NCBI GenBank assembly: GCA_963772825.1
Contig: CAVYYX010000013.1
Location: 1 to 64,000, forward strand
Origin: Desertimonas sp963772825
Lineage (GTDB): Bacteria > Actinomycetota > Acidimicrobiia > Acidimicrobiales > Ilumatobacteraceae
Length of the DNA: 64,000 bases
Direction of reading: 5' to 3'
Shown piece by piece: positions 37,853 to 44,889 of the stretch. The translations under genes were made by a program, and so were the position numbers. The notes beneath the pieces are model-generated. The model ran no database searches, was not told the origin of the DNA, and saw nothing but the letters and a program-made list of their open reading frames with translations. Positions within the stretch are counted from its first letter, which is position 1; each line of letters begins with the position of its first letter.

Positions 37853-38272
37853 CTAGACCCAGATGAGGTCGGCTTGCTCCGTCGTCGCCACGGCGATCTC
37901 GCACGTCGGGCACCACGGGCGCAACTCGAGGGCGGCCCCGCAGGACTCGTGACGTGGCCCGGACGTGCGGCCCTGGCGGGTGGCGCCCCACTCGGCGAGC
38001 AGGGCGACGGCGTCGGCGAGGCGTCTTCCCGGCGCGGTGAGCGAGTAGCGCATGCGCACCGGTCGGCGCTGATACGGGCGGGCGGCGACGAGCGCATCAC
38101 GCTGCAATGCCTTGAGCCGGGCGGTCAGGATGTTCGGGGCGATGCCATCGACTTCCTCGGAGAGCTCGCTGAACGTGCGGTCGCCCTCGAGCAACGCAGC
38201 GATGAGACGCAGGCTCCAGCGATCGCCCACCAGGCGAACGGCACCGGCGAGCGAGGTGTTGTCAATGGCCAC
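37853..38272 (-). CDS. HxlR-family transcriptional regulator
   Basis: 139 residues. Winged helix with the HxlR pattern AVRLVGDRWSLRLIAALLEG, RTFSELSEEVDGIAPNILTARLKAL and the wing VRMRYSLTAPGR. The C-terminus has CGAALELRPWCPTCE, which may bind zinc; many HxlR proteins sense electrophiles or quinones through cysteines. Divergent from the truncated haemoglobin gene, with a palindrome in the 50-base gap. It is 36 bases upstream of dop in the same direction, so it could also lead into the proteasome genes. Confidence 0.9.
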   Translation of the reverse strand: MAIDNTSLAGAVRLVGDRWSLRLIAALLEGDRTFSELSEEVDGIAPNILTARLKALQRDALVAARPYQRRPVRMRYSLTAPGRRLADAVALLAEWGATRQGRTSGPRHESCGAALELRPWCPTCEIAVATTEQADLIWV

Positions 38273-38289
38273 CCGCGCAGTCTAGAGTC

Positions 38290-38306
38290 ACTTGCAATTC
38301 GCAAGT
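38290..38306. promoter_or_regulatory. Palindromic operator between HxlR and truncated haemoglobin genes
   Basis: ACTTGCAATTCGCAAGT is a 6+5+6 inverted repeat, extended by TC/GA flanks (TCACTTGC, GCAAGTCA). It lies centrally in the 50-base divergent gap, 18 bases after the HxlR start on one side and 17 before the globin start on the other. HxlR proteins usually bind such sites in divergent promoters and repress both genes. Confidence 0.6.
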
Positions 38307-38322
38307 CAAAGGGAGGACAGCA

Positions 38323-38802
38323 GTGACCGAAGACGTCCCCACGCTGTACGAGTGGGCCGGAGGATCGGCCGCGTTCGAGCGGCTCACGGCCGCCTTCTAC
38401 CGCAAAGTCGCCCGCGACGACGTCGTCGGTGCGTTGTTCGCCGAGATGGATCCGCACCATCCTCAGTACGTCGCCTCGTGGCTCGCCGAGGTCTTCGGAG
38501 GTCCGGCGAGCTACACCGCCGAACGCGGCGGCTATCAGCACATGCTGACCCACCACCTCGGCAAGGGGATCACCGAGGCGCAACGCCGACGCTGGATCGA
38601 TCTGCTCGTCGATGCCGCCGACGAAGTGGCCTTGCCCTCCGACGCCGAGTTCCGGGCCGCCTTCATGTCCTACATCGAGTGGGGCACGCGGCTCGCTCTG
38701 GCCAACTCCCAGCCCGGCGCCGAACCACCGCGGCAGGCGCCAGTACCGCTCTGGGGTTGGGGCGTCGCCCCGCCCTACCAACCGAAAGGAACCGGCGCAT
38801 GA
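38323..38802 (+). CDS. glbO: Group II truncated haemoglobin (TrHbO type)
   Basis: 159 residues. TLYEWAGGSAAFERLTAAFY gives the A/B helices with the B10 Tyr. DPHHPQYVASWLAEVFGGP and ERGGYQHMLTHHLGKGI follow, the latter holding the proximal F8 histidine. RRRWIDLL supplies the G8 tryptophan typical of group II. Binds O2, NO or peroxide; the precise role in this organism is unknown. GTG start with GGGAGGA upstream. Coupled by ATGA to the PDZ protease gene. Probably repressed by the divergent HxlR regulator. Confidence 0.92.
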   Translation: MTEDVPTLYEWAGGSAAFERLTAAFYRKVARDDVVGALFAEMDPHHPQYVASWLAEVFGGPASYTAERGGYQHMLTHHLGKGITEAQRRRWIDLLVDAADEVALPSDAEFRAAFMSYIEWGTRLALANSQPGAEPPRQAPVPLWGWGVAPPYQPKGTGA

Positions 38803-39686
38803 CCGCCATCCAAGAGCTCACCACCCTCGTCCGCACGGCCGTTGCCGAGGTCGGACCGTCCGTCGTGTCGATCGGTCGGGGTGGCCGGGGTACCGGCTTC
38901 GTCGTCGCTCCCGGTCGTGTCGTCACCAATGCCCACAACCTGCGTGACCGCACCACCTCCGTGCGCTTTGCCGACGGACGCACGGCGCAGGGCACGGTCG
39001 CCGGGAGCGACGTCGATGGCGATCTCGTCGTCCTCGACACCGACACCGGCGACGCTCCCGTCGTGCCGTGGGCCGACACGCCCATCGGCGAAGGCGACGT
39101 CGTCGTCGCCGTCACCGCCGGACGTCACCAACTGCGGGCGACGTGGGGACAGGTGACCGGCGCTGATCGGGGCTTCCGGGGACCTCGTGGGCGGCGCATC
39201 GCCGGGGCCATCGAGCACACCGCCCCATCGCCGGCGGGGTCATCCGGGGCGCCCGTGCTCGACAGCACCGGCAAGGTCGTCGGCGTCAACACGCATCGCA
39301 TCGACCACGGCTTCTACCTCGCGAGAAGCGCCGACTCAGAACTGCGCGACCGCATCACGGCGATGGCCGAGGGGCGCCGCTACGAGCGTGTCGAGCTCGG
39401 CGTCGCCCTCGCACCGCCGCACATCGCCGCCAAGTTGCGCCGCGCTGTCGGTCTGCCCGAACGAGATGGTCTGCTCGTGCGCGGCGTCGCCGACGACTCC
39501 CCCGCCGCTGCCGCCGGGATCGCCGAAGGCGACCTGCTGATCCGCGCCGGCGACTCCGAGCTGGCAACCGTCGACGACCTGTTCGCCGCCCTTGCCGGCG
39601 TCGCGCCCGGCGGCGAGCTGGGGATCACCCTCGTCCGCGGCAGCGAGGAACTCACGGTCACGGCCAGCTGGCCCGCCGCCGACTGA
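38799..39686 (+). CDS. Trypsin-like serine protease with PDZ domain, no membrane anchor
   Basis: 295 residues, S1C (HtrA-like). Catalytic triad: His46 in VVTNAHNL, Asp75 in DGDLVVLD, Ser149 in PAGSSGAPVLD. A PDZ domain covers about residues 205-290 (GVADDSPAAAAGIAEGDLLI). Unlike most HtrA proteins it has no signal peptide or transmembrane helix, so it should be cytoplasmic. Starts with ATGA overlap from the globin gene, suggesting shared control and perhaps a link between redox sensing and proteolysis (inference). Confidence 0.88.
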   Translation: MTAIQELTTLVRTAVAEVGPSVVSIGRGGRGTGFVVAPGRVVTNAHNLRDRTTSVRFADGRTAQGTVAGSDVDGDLVVLDTDTGDAPVVPWADTPIGEGDVVVAVTAGRHQLRATWGQVTGADRGFRGPRGRRIAGAIEHTAPSPAGSSGAPVLDSTGKVVGVNTHRIDHGFYLARSADSELRDRITAMAEGRRYERVELGVALAPPHIAAKLRRAVGLPERDGLLVRGVADDSPAAAAGIAEGDLLIRAGDSELATVDDLFAALAGVAPGGELGITLVRGSEELTVTASWPAAD

Positions 39687-39705
39687 GCGGCGACACATCT
39701 CCGGA

Positions 39706-39739
39706 GCCAATTGTGAGCAGGATCTTGCTCACAATTGGC
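39706..39739. terminator. Bidirectional terminator-like hairpin
   Basis: Perfect 14-base inverted repeat: GCCAATTGTGAGCA at 39706-39719 and TGCTCACAATTGGC at 39726-39739, with a 6-base loop (GGATCT). It lies between the convergent PDZ protease (+) and mpa/arc (-) genes. No T-run follows. Its sequence is unrelated to the family-A palindromes. Confidence 0.75.
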
Positions 39740-39774
39740 CGTGAACAGAAACGCGCGGCAGAGGTGGGGTCCCG

Positions 39775-41466
39775 CTACAGGTACTGGCCGGTGGCGACGC
39801 GCTCGATCGCTCGGCCGCCGTGTGGTTCCTCGGTCTGGCCGGCGGCGGTCAGCGTGCGGATGAACACGATGCGTTCGCCCTTCTTGCCGGAGATCTTCGC
39901 CCAGTCGTCGGGGTTCGTCGTGTTCGGCAGGTCCTCGTGCTCCTTGTACTCCTGCTTGATCGAGGCGACGAGGTCGGCGGTGGACACGCCCTTGGCGCCG
40001 CCGCCGATGACCCGCTTGATGGCGAGCTTCTTCGACCGCCGCACGATGTTCTCGATCATCGCTCCCGAGGCGAAGTCCTTGAAGTAGAGGATCTCCTTGT
40101 CGCCGTTGGCATAGGTGACCTCGAGGAAGCGGTTCGGCTCGTCCTCGCTGTACATCTCGTCGACCGTCGCCACGATCATCTCGCCGACCGACTCACCGTC
40201 GGCGATCGGGATCTCGTCGGTGAGGTAGCGGGCGAAGATCTGCGACGCCGCCTCCTTGGTCGGGCGCTCGATCTTGATCTTCACATCGAGGCGTCCGGGT
40301 CGCAGGATCGCCGGGTCGATGAGATCCTCGCGGTTGGTCGCCCCGATGACGATGACGTTGCGCAGACCTTCGACCCCGTCGATCTCGGCGAGCAGCTGGG
40401 GGACGATCGTCGACTCCATGTCCGACGAGACACCGGTGCCGCGAGTGCGGAACATCGAGTCCATCTCGTCGAAGAAGACGATGACCGGCCAGCCCTCCTC
40501 GCTCTTCTCCCTGGCCCGCTGGAAGACCATGCGGATCTGGCGTTCGGTCTCACCGACGTACTTGTTGAGCAGCTCTGGGCCCTTGATGTTGATGAAGTAG
40601 CTGCGGCCCTTCTCGTCGCCGGTCGCCGCGGCGACCTTGCGGGCCAGGCTGTTGGCGACGGCCTTGGCGATCAGCGTCTTGCCGCACCCCGGCGGGCCGT
40701 AGAGGAGGATCCCCTTGGGCGCCGGCAGGCGGTGCTCGGCGAACAGGTCGGCGTGGAGGAAGGGCAGTTCGACAGCGTCGGCGATCTGCTCGATCTGCTC
40801 GTCGAGCCCGCCGATGTCCTCGTAGGAGATGTCGGGCACCTCCTCGAGGAGGAGGTCCTCGACCTCGGGACGGGGCAGCTTCTCGAGCAGGAGGTTGGTG
40901 CGGTGGTCGAGGCGCATCGTGTCGCCGGCGCGTAGGTGGATGCCACGGACCGTGTCGGCGAGCTCGCAGATGCGCTCCTCGTCGGCGCGGCCGACGACCA
41001 AGGCGCGCACGCCGTCCTCGAGCACTTCTTTGATCGTGACGACCTCGCCGGTGATCTCCGGGGATCGGGCGAGGATGACGTTGAAGCTCTCGTTGAGCAC
41101 GACCTCAGAGCCGATCTCCAACTCGAGGTGGTCGATCTCGGGGTGCAGCGTGACCTTCATCTTGCGGCCGCTCGTCAAGATGTCGACGGTGCCGTCCTCG
41201 TTCTTGCCGACGACGACGCCGTACGCCGACGGCGGCTGGGTCAGCTTGTCGACCTCCTCGCGCAGCGTGGCGATGTGGTCGCGCGCCTCGCGCAGCGTGT
41301 AGGAGAGCTTTTCGTTGCGGGCGACCGCCTGGGAAAGCTGGCCTTTGGTCTCGAGGAGCCGCTCCTCGAGCGTGCGCATCCGCTTCGGCGCGTCGGCCAG
41401 CCGCCCTCGGAGGTGCTCGACCTCGGCGACGAGCGCCTCGATCTGTTCCTGTGGTTGGTTTGCCAC
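39775..41466 (-). CDS. mpa: Proteasome-associated AAA ATPase (Mpa/ARC)
   Basis: 563 residues. N-terminal coiled coil (about residues 5-75) captures Pup; a double OB region follows (VVVGKNEDGTVDIL, then about residues 80-200). The AAA module has Walker A YGPPGCGKTLIAKAVA, Walker B VIVFFDEMDS and sensor-2 Arg in RPGRLDVK. The C-terminus ends GQYL, the motif that docks into PrcA pockets. GTG at 41466 is chosen for the GAGGAGC ribosome-binding site just upstream. It is 2 kb from dop and not in the same operon. Confidence 0.97.
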   Translation of the reverse strand: MANQPQEQIEALVAEVEHLRGRLADAPKRMRTLEERLLETKGQLSQAVARNEKLSYTLREARDHIATLREEVDKLTQPPSAYGVVVGKNEDGTVDILTSGRKMKVTLHPEIDHLELEIGSEVVLNESFNVILARSPEITGEVVTIKEVLEDGVRALVVGRADEERICELADTVRGIHLRAGDTMRLDHRTNLLLEKLPRPEVEDLLLEEVPDISYEDIGGLDEQIEQIADAVELPFLHADLFAEHRLPAPKGILLYGPPGCGKTLIAKAVANSLARKVAAATGDEKGRSYFINIKGPELLNKYVGETERQIRMVFQRAREKSEEGWPVIVFFDEMDSMFRTRGTGVSSDMESTIVPQLLAEIDGVEGLRNVIVIGATNREDLIDPAILRPGRLDVKIKIERPTKEAASQIFARYLTDEIPIADGESVGEMIVATVDEMYSEDEPNRFLEVTYANGDKEILYFKDFASGAMIENIVRRSKKLAIKRVIGGGAKGVSTADLVASIKQEYKEHEDLPNTTNPDDWAKISGKKGERIVFIRTLTAAGQTEEPHGGRAIERVATGQYL

Positions 41467-41684
41467 GGAAGCTCCTCTCTGCTGTCCGGGCCGATTCCGG
41501 CCTCGAGTCAGAACATACACACGCGCCACGCGTGGTTCGCGGCACGTACCCGCTGTCACAGAACAAGACATCGTTCGGGGCCGCCACATACGTCGATTTT
41601 CCAGAAGTCGTCGGGCGGACGTCGAAGCGCCGTCGACGATTCGTCGCAGACGTGTCGACGACCGTGTTTTTACGTGATTGGCCG

Positions 41685-41690
41685 TGTAAT
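41685..41690 (+). promoter_or_regulatory. -10 element of a probably leaderless ferredoxin transcript
   Basis: TGTAAT, five of six matches to TATAAT, ends 10 bases before the ferredoxin ATG at 41700. Transcription would then start at or next to the ATG, and no ribosome-binding site is present, so a leaderless mRNA is likely. No convincing -35 was found. In the other direction, TATGTT at 41512-41517 is a weak -10 for mpa. The rest of the 233-base gap shows nothing else. Confidence 0.4.
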
Positions 41691-41699
41691 GTACGGCTC

Positions 41700-41945
41700 A
41701 TGAAGGTCTGGATCGATCAGGATCTGTGCACCGGTGACGGCCTCTGCGAGGAGATCGCTCCCGACGTGTTCACGTTGCTCGACGACGGCCTTGCCTACGT
41801 CAAAGAGGGCGCCACGATCTTCGCCACCGCCAAGGGCAACCCGCAGGGCGCCGAGGGGATGGCCGAGATCCCCGACGGTCAACTCGACGCCGTCATCGAG
41901 TCCGCCGAGGAATGCCCCGGCGAGTGCATCTTCATCGAGCCCTGA
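41700..41945 (+). CDS. Ferredoxin (3Fe-4S or 4Fe-4S single-cluster type)
   Basis: 81 residues. MKVWIDQDLCTGDGLCEEIAPDVF gives the first cysteines in Cx5C spacing (CTGDGLC) and the family's AP-x-VF turn. EECPGECIFIEP supplies the last cysteines with the usual CP. The Cx5C arrangement with Gly at the expected second-cysteine position favours a 3Fe-4S cluster of the kind serving cytochrome P450s. No P450 is near. It faces the TtuA-like gene, whose enzyme needs an Fe-S cluster; partnership is speculation. Confidence 0.9.
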   Translation: MKVWIDQDLCTGDGLCEEIAPDVFTLLDDGLAYVKEGATIFATAKGNPQGAEGMAEIPDGQLDAVIESAEECPGECIFIEP

Positions 41946-41948
41946 GCG

Positions 41949-41995
41949 TCTGTGTAAGCGTGTAAGCCCGCTGCGGGCTGACCCGCTTACTCAGA
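41949..41995. terminator. Bidirectional terminator-like palindrome (repeat family A, copy 2)
   Basis: Left arm TCTGTGTAAGCGTGTAAGC at 41949-41967 is identical to copy 1. The right arm 41977-41995 (GCTGACCCGCTTACTCAGA) pairs with three mismatches. An inner CCCGCTGCGGG forms a further short stem. Lies between the convergent ferredoxin (+) and trmI (-), only 4 bases after the ferredoxin stop. Confidence 0.75.
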
Positions 41996-42000
41996 GCGGT

Positions 42001-42777
42001 TCAGCCGAGCCACCGCGCCACGCTCAAGAACGCGGTGTGGGCGACCATGCGGTGGTCGGGGCGAACGGCTTGACCCTCGATGTGCCAGCCACGATGGAGC
42101 ACCTCGATCGTCCGGGCGTCGATCCACTTGCCCTTCAGCGCCTCGCGGGTCTGGGCGGCCTGGGTGATCGACGGCGTGTAGGCGACGAGGATCCCGCCCG
42201 GCCGCAGCGCCCGCTCGGCGTGGGGCACGATCTGCCAGGGCTCTGGGAGGTCGAGCACGACACGGTCGAACCCGTCGCCGGCATCGGCCGGGTCGATCCC
42301 CTCATAGCTGTCACGTAGCTCGATCCGGAAATTGTCGAGGGCGGCGTCGCCGAGGAACTCGCGCACGTTCGTGCGCGCCCGATTGGCAAAGTCCTCGCGC
42401 ATCTCGTAGCCGACGATCGAGGCACCCCACCGCAACATCGTCATCGACAACGCCCCCGAGCCGACTCCCGATTCGAAGACACGCACACCTGGCCCGATAT
42501 CGGCGAGCATGCAGATCGGGGCCAGGTCCTTGGGATAGATCACCTGCGCGCCGCGAGGCATCTCCACAACGACGTCCTCGAGCGTCGGACGCAGCACGCG
42601 GTACTCGGATCCACGTGTGGATCGCACGCTGATCCCCTCTGGCCGGCCGATGATGTCGGCGTGGGGGACGAAGCCATTGTGGCTGTGGAACTCGCCACCG
42701 TCGGAGAGCGTCACCAGGTAGCGCCGACGCTTGGAGTCGAGGAGGATCACCCGCTCCCCCGCCCGCAGCGGGTTCAA
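42001..42777 (-). CDS. trmI: tRNA (adenine-58-N1)-methyltransferase TrmI
   Basis: 258 residues. Small N-terminal beta domain (VILLDSKRRRYLVTL), then a class I methyltransferase: SAM motif I VFESGVGSGALSMTML, acidic loop VGYEMREDFANRA, and motif IV DRVVLDLPEPW. QVIYPKDLAPI and KGKWIDARTIEVLHRGWH are typical of TrmI. Makes m1A58 in the T-loop of tRNA. TTG at 42777 is the start, overlapping the ttuA stop (TTGA). Ends at the family-A palindrome. Confidence 0.93.
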   Translation of the reverse strand: MNPLRAGERVILLDSKRRRYLVTLSDGGEFHSHNGFVPHADIIGRPEGISVRSTRGSEYRVLRPTLEDVVVEMPRGAQVIYPKDLAPICMLADIGPGVRVFESGVGSGALSMTMLRWGASIVGYEMREDFANRARTNVREFLGDAALDNFRIELRDSYEGIDPADAGDGFDRVVLDLPEPWQIVPHAERALRPGGILVAYTPSITQAAQTREALKGKWIDARTIEVLHRGWHIEGQAVRPDHRMVAHTAFLSVARWLG

Positions 42778-43727
42778 CGGCGACCCTTCGCCGGGCGCAG
42801 CATCTCGACGGGTACAGCATCGTGGGCAGATGACACCTCGACCAGCCGGCAGAAGGCGCAGATGTCGCCGGTGGTCGGCGACCCGCAACGTGCGCATCTC
42901 GAGAGCGAATCGACGACGCTCGCCCGCGTCGCGGCGAGCAGCGGGGCCATGTTGTCGAGGAAGTTGAGATAGAAGGCGGCTTTGGCGCCCGGCGAGCGGG
43001 ACTCGAGGTCGTTGAGCGTCGCCTTGAAGTCGAGGTGGCGGTTGCCTGCCGCCATCGGACACTCCTCGACCTGGTAGTCGATGCCGCGCACGACACACCA
43101 CGCCGCGGTCTCCCGCTCGGTGAGGCGAACGAGCGGCTTGACCTTGCGCGGGAAGCCACGACCCTCGGGGAGCACCGGGAGCTGCCGGGAGAGGGCGTCG
43201 ACGTTCCAGCGCAGCGTCGAGCCGAGCAACACAGCGGCCTCGTCGTCGAGGTTGTGGCCGGTGGCGACGGCGTCGTAACCGCCGTCGCGCGCCGCGGTGT
43301 CGAACAGATGGCGCTTCGACAGGCCGCACGCCGAGCATGGCACGCGACGGGTCGCCCGCGCCGCCGTCGGGATGTCGTAGCCGTGCTCGTGACGCAGGTC
43401 GATCTCGCGCAGGTGGACACCGCGCCCAGCGGCGAATGCCCGCGCGTACTGCCCGCTGTCGCCCGAGTACTCGCCGATGCCGAGACCGAGATACACGCCG
43501 TCGACGTCGTAACCGAGCTCGAGGAGCAGGTCCCACAGCGCCAACGAGTCCTTGCCGCCGCTCACCGCGACGAGAACGCGCTCGCCCGGCCGCAACATCT
43601 CGAACTGCTCGATCGCCTTGATGACCTGCCGCCGGCAGAGTTGCAAAAGGTGCTCGGCGCAGAAGTGGGCGTTGTGGCGGGGCAGGTCGATGACCGCCGG
43701 ACCCCGGCACACCCGACACTTGCTCAC
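42774..43727 (-). CDS. ttuA: TtuA-like tRNA 2-thiolation enzyme (PP-loop, Fe-S)
   Basis: 317 residues. N-terminal zinc site CRVC...HFCAEH, PP-loop VSGGKDSLALWDLL (residues 56-69), and a C-terminal zinc knuckle CARCGSPTTGDICAFC. The cluster cysteines of Thermus TtuA are 130, 133 and 222; here Cys131, Cys134 (PCSACG) and Cys223 (EECPMA) are in matching places. TtuA thiolates ribothymidine 54 with sulfur from TtuB. Beside a ubiquitin-like carrier and TrmI, the assignment is strong. ATGA-type overlap with the carrier gene. Confidence 0.88.
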   Translation of the reverse strand: MSKCRVCRGPAVIDLPRHNAHFCAEHLLQLCRRQVIKAIEQFEMLRPGERVLVAVSGGKDSLALWDLLLELGYDVDGVYLGLGIGEYSGDSGQYARAFAAGRGVHLREIDLRHEHGYDIPTAARATRRVPCSACGLSKRHLFDTAARDGGYDAVATGHNLDDEAAVLLGSTLRWNVDALSRQLPVLPEGRGFPRKVKPLVRLTERETAAWCVVRGIDYQVEECPMAAGNRHLDFKATLNDLESRSPGAKAAFYLNFLDNMAPLLAATRASVVDSLSRCARCGSPTTGDICAFCRLVEVSSAHDAVPVEMLRPAKGRR

Positions 43728-43924
43728 GCAGAGCCTCCCGAGATGACCGGTCGGATCTCGATCGAGTCACTGTCGTCGAGGCGTTCGTCGCCGGGCACGA
43801 GCGTGCCGTTACGGATCACCAGATGCGCTTCGCGATTGAGGCCGAGCTCGTCGAGCAGGGCGATCACCGTGCGGGCACCCTCGAGCTCCACCGTCCGCCG
43901 CGGGTTGCGCAGCAGAACGTTCAC
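43724..43924 (-). CDS. ttuB: TtuB/ThiS-like sulfur carrier, ubiquitin fold
   Basis: 66 residues: beta-grasp pattern NVLLRNPRRTVELEGARTVI, LLDELGLNREAHLVIRNGTL, and the C-terminal IRPVISGGSA. Carriers of this family act through a terminal Gly-Gly thiocarboxylate; here two more residues (Ser-Ala) follow, so trimming or a different handling is required. GTG at 43924. Stop overlaps the ttuA start. In Thermus, TtuB is also attached to proteins like ubiquitin. Confidence 0.85.
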   Translation of the reverse strand: MNVLLRNPRRTVELEGARTVIALLDELGLNREAHLVIRNGTLVPGDERLDDSDSIEIRPVISGGSA

Positions 43925-43956
43925 GGTTGCGTTCCCCGGTCGGGCAGGCCGTCATT

Positions 43957-44018
43957 CCGTTCCCCGGCCACGGAGGTCGCGTGTTGCTGCTCCCTCCGCT
44001 GGCGCTCCGGTCGCTCGC
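43957..44018. repeat. Interspersed repeat, family C copy 2 with extra half-copy
   Basis: CCGTTCCCCGGCCACGGAGG starts at 43957; GCTGGCGCTCC and TCGCTCGC close it at 44018. A shorter related half (TTGCGTTCCCCGGTCGGGC) precedes at 43927-43945. Together they fill the 121-base gap between ttuB and the small basic protein gene, directly upstream of ttuB. Confidence 0.55.
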
Positions 44019-44045
44019 ATCGGAGCGAGGTGTGCCAACCCTCCC

Positions 44046-44303
44046 TCAACGCTTGGCCACGGTCCGGGGGTCGATCGCCTCGACGCGCACGAACTGGCCC
44101 GGCTTGAGCTTCTCGACGCTGACCAATTCCGGTCCGATGCCGAGGATCTTGCGCGCCAGACGCAGCACAAAGACCGTCGTGTAGACCGGCCGCCACGCGC
44201 GCCGACGACCGAACAGCCGGCGCGCTGCGCGCCGTCGGGAGACGAGGGAATAGATGAGCCGCCAGTAGCGCTCCTCGCCGGGTAGGCCGCGTTTCATCGG
44301 CAT
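44046..44303 (-). CDS. Small basic protein of unknown function
   Basis: 85 residues, strongly basic. RRRAARRLFGRRRAWRPVYT (central) is followed by VFVLRLARKILGIG, possibly a membrane-surface helix, and then a small beta segment ELVSVEKLKPGQFVRVEAI. Start ATG 44303, 3 bases after the upstream stop, so in an operon with the next two membrane-protein genes. No family recognised. Confidence 0.65.
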   Translation of the reverse strand: MPMKRGLPGEERYWRLIYSLVSRRRAARRLFGRRRAWRPVYTTVFVLRLARKILGIGPELVSVEKLKPGQFVRVEAIDPRTVAKR

Positions 44304-44306
44304 CGG

Positions 44307-44531
44307 TCACACCCTGCGAATCTCGACGAGCGTGGTCTTGCGCCGCCCGCTGCGCTTGCCGAGCAGGAAGACGATCAGCATCAACATGCCGGCGAGCACG
44401 CTGGCGCCCGTGATCAAGGTCTGCTTGCGGGAGGCAACCGCGCCCTTGATGTCACCCTGCAGCGCCGAGAAGCGCTGTTCGAGATCGTCGCGGGTGATCC
44501 GCGGCCCGGTCGTCGGCGCGGCCTTCGCCAT
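44307..44531 (-). CDS. Small single-pass membrane protein (DUF3618-like)
   Basis: 74 residues: an N-terminal helical segment TRDDLEQRFSALQGDIKGAV, one membrane helix TLITGASVLAGMLMLIVFLLG, and a basic tail GKRSGRRKT. This layout resembles the actinobacterial DUF3618 class that accompanies holin-X-like proteins. Start ATG overlaps the upstream stop (TGATG). Function unknown. Confidence 0.65.
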   Translation of the reverse strand: MAKAAPTTGPRITRDDLEQRFSALQGDIKGAVASRKQTLITGASVLAGMLMLIVFLLGKRSGRRKTTLVEIRRV

Positions 44532-44875
44532 CACTCGACCTCCTTGTTGAGGCTCGGCTTGTTGATGCGACTGATCGTGAGCGCCAGCAACAGCACGCAC
44601 ACGACGAGGACGACGAGGTAGGCCAGCCACGACAACGACCCGCTGGCGGCGCGGGTCCATTCGGCCTGGAGCACCCGCAGCAAGCCGAGCAGTAGCAAGG
44701 TCAGACCGATGCCCAGGAGCAGCGCCCCGAGGACCCCGTAGCCCAGCCACCGTCCGGCACCCCTGAGCGGTCCGATGGTCTCCTGCTTGGCGTAGTCGCG
44801 TACGAGGTTGACGAGCCCCTCGATCGACGTGTCCTGTCGCTTCGGCGGCTTGCGGTCCAGTTCGGTCGTTGCCAC
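44531..44875 (-). CDS. Two-pass membrane protein, holin-X/phage-holin-3_6-like
   Basis: 114 residues. Amphipathic segment DTSIEGLVNLVRDYAKQET, then two hydrophobic helices (GALLLGIGLTLLLLGLLRVL and LAYLVVLVVCVLLLALTI) with a short loop. This fits the Putative Actinobacterial Holin-X superfamily, whose members are mostly not phage genes. GTG at 44875. Coupled to the small membrane protein downstream. Confidence 0.65.
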   Translation of the reverse strand: MATTELDRKPPKRQDTSIEGLVNLVRDYAKQETIGPLRGAGRWLGYGVLGALLLGIGLTLLLLGLLRVLQAEWTRAASGSLSWLAYLVVLVVCVLLLALTISRINKPSLNKEVE

Positions 44876-44889
44876 GGCAGAGGTTTCTA

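Noticed and set aside
44531..44875. Holin-like two-pass protein as evidence of a prophage
   Set aside because: No phage structural, integrase or lysin genes nearby; the superfamily is common as a chromosomal gene in actinobacteria.
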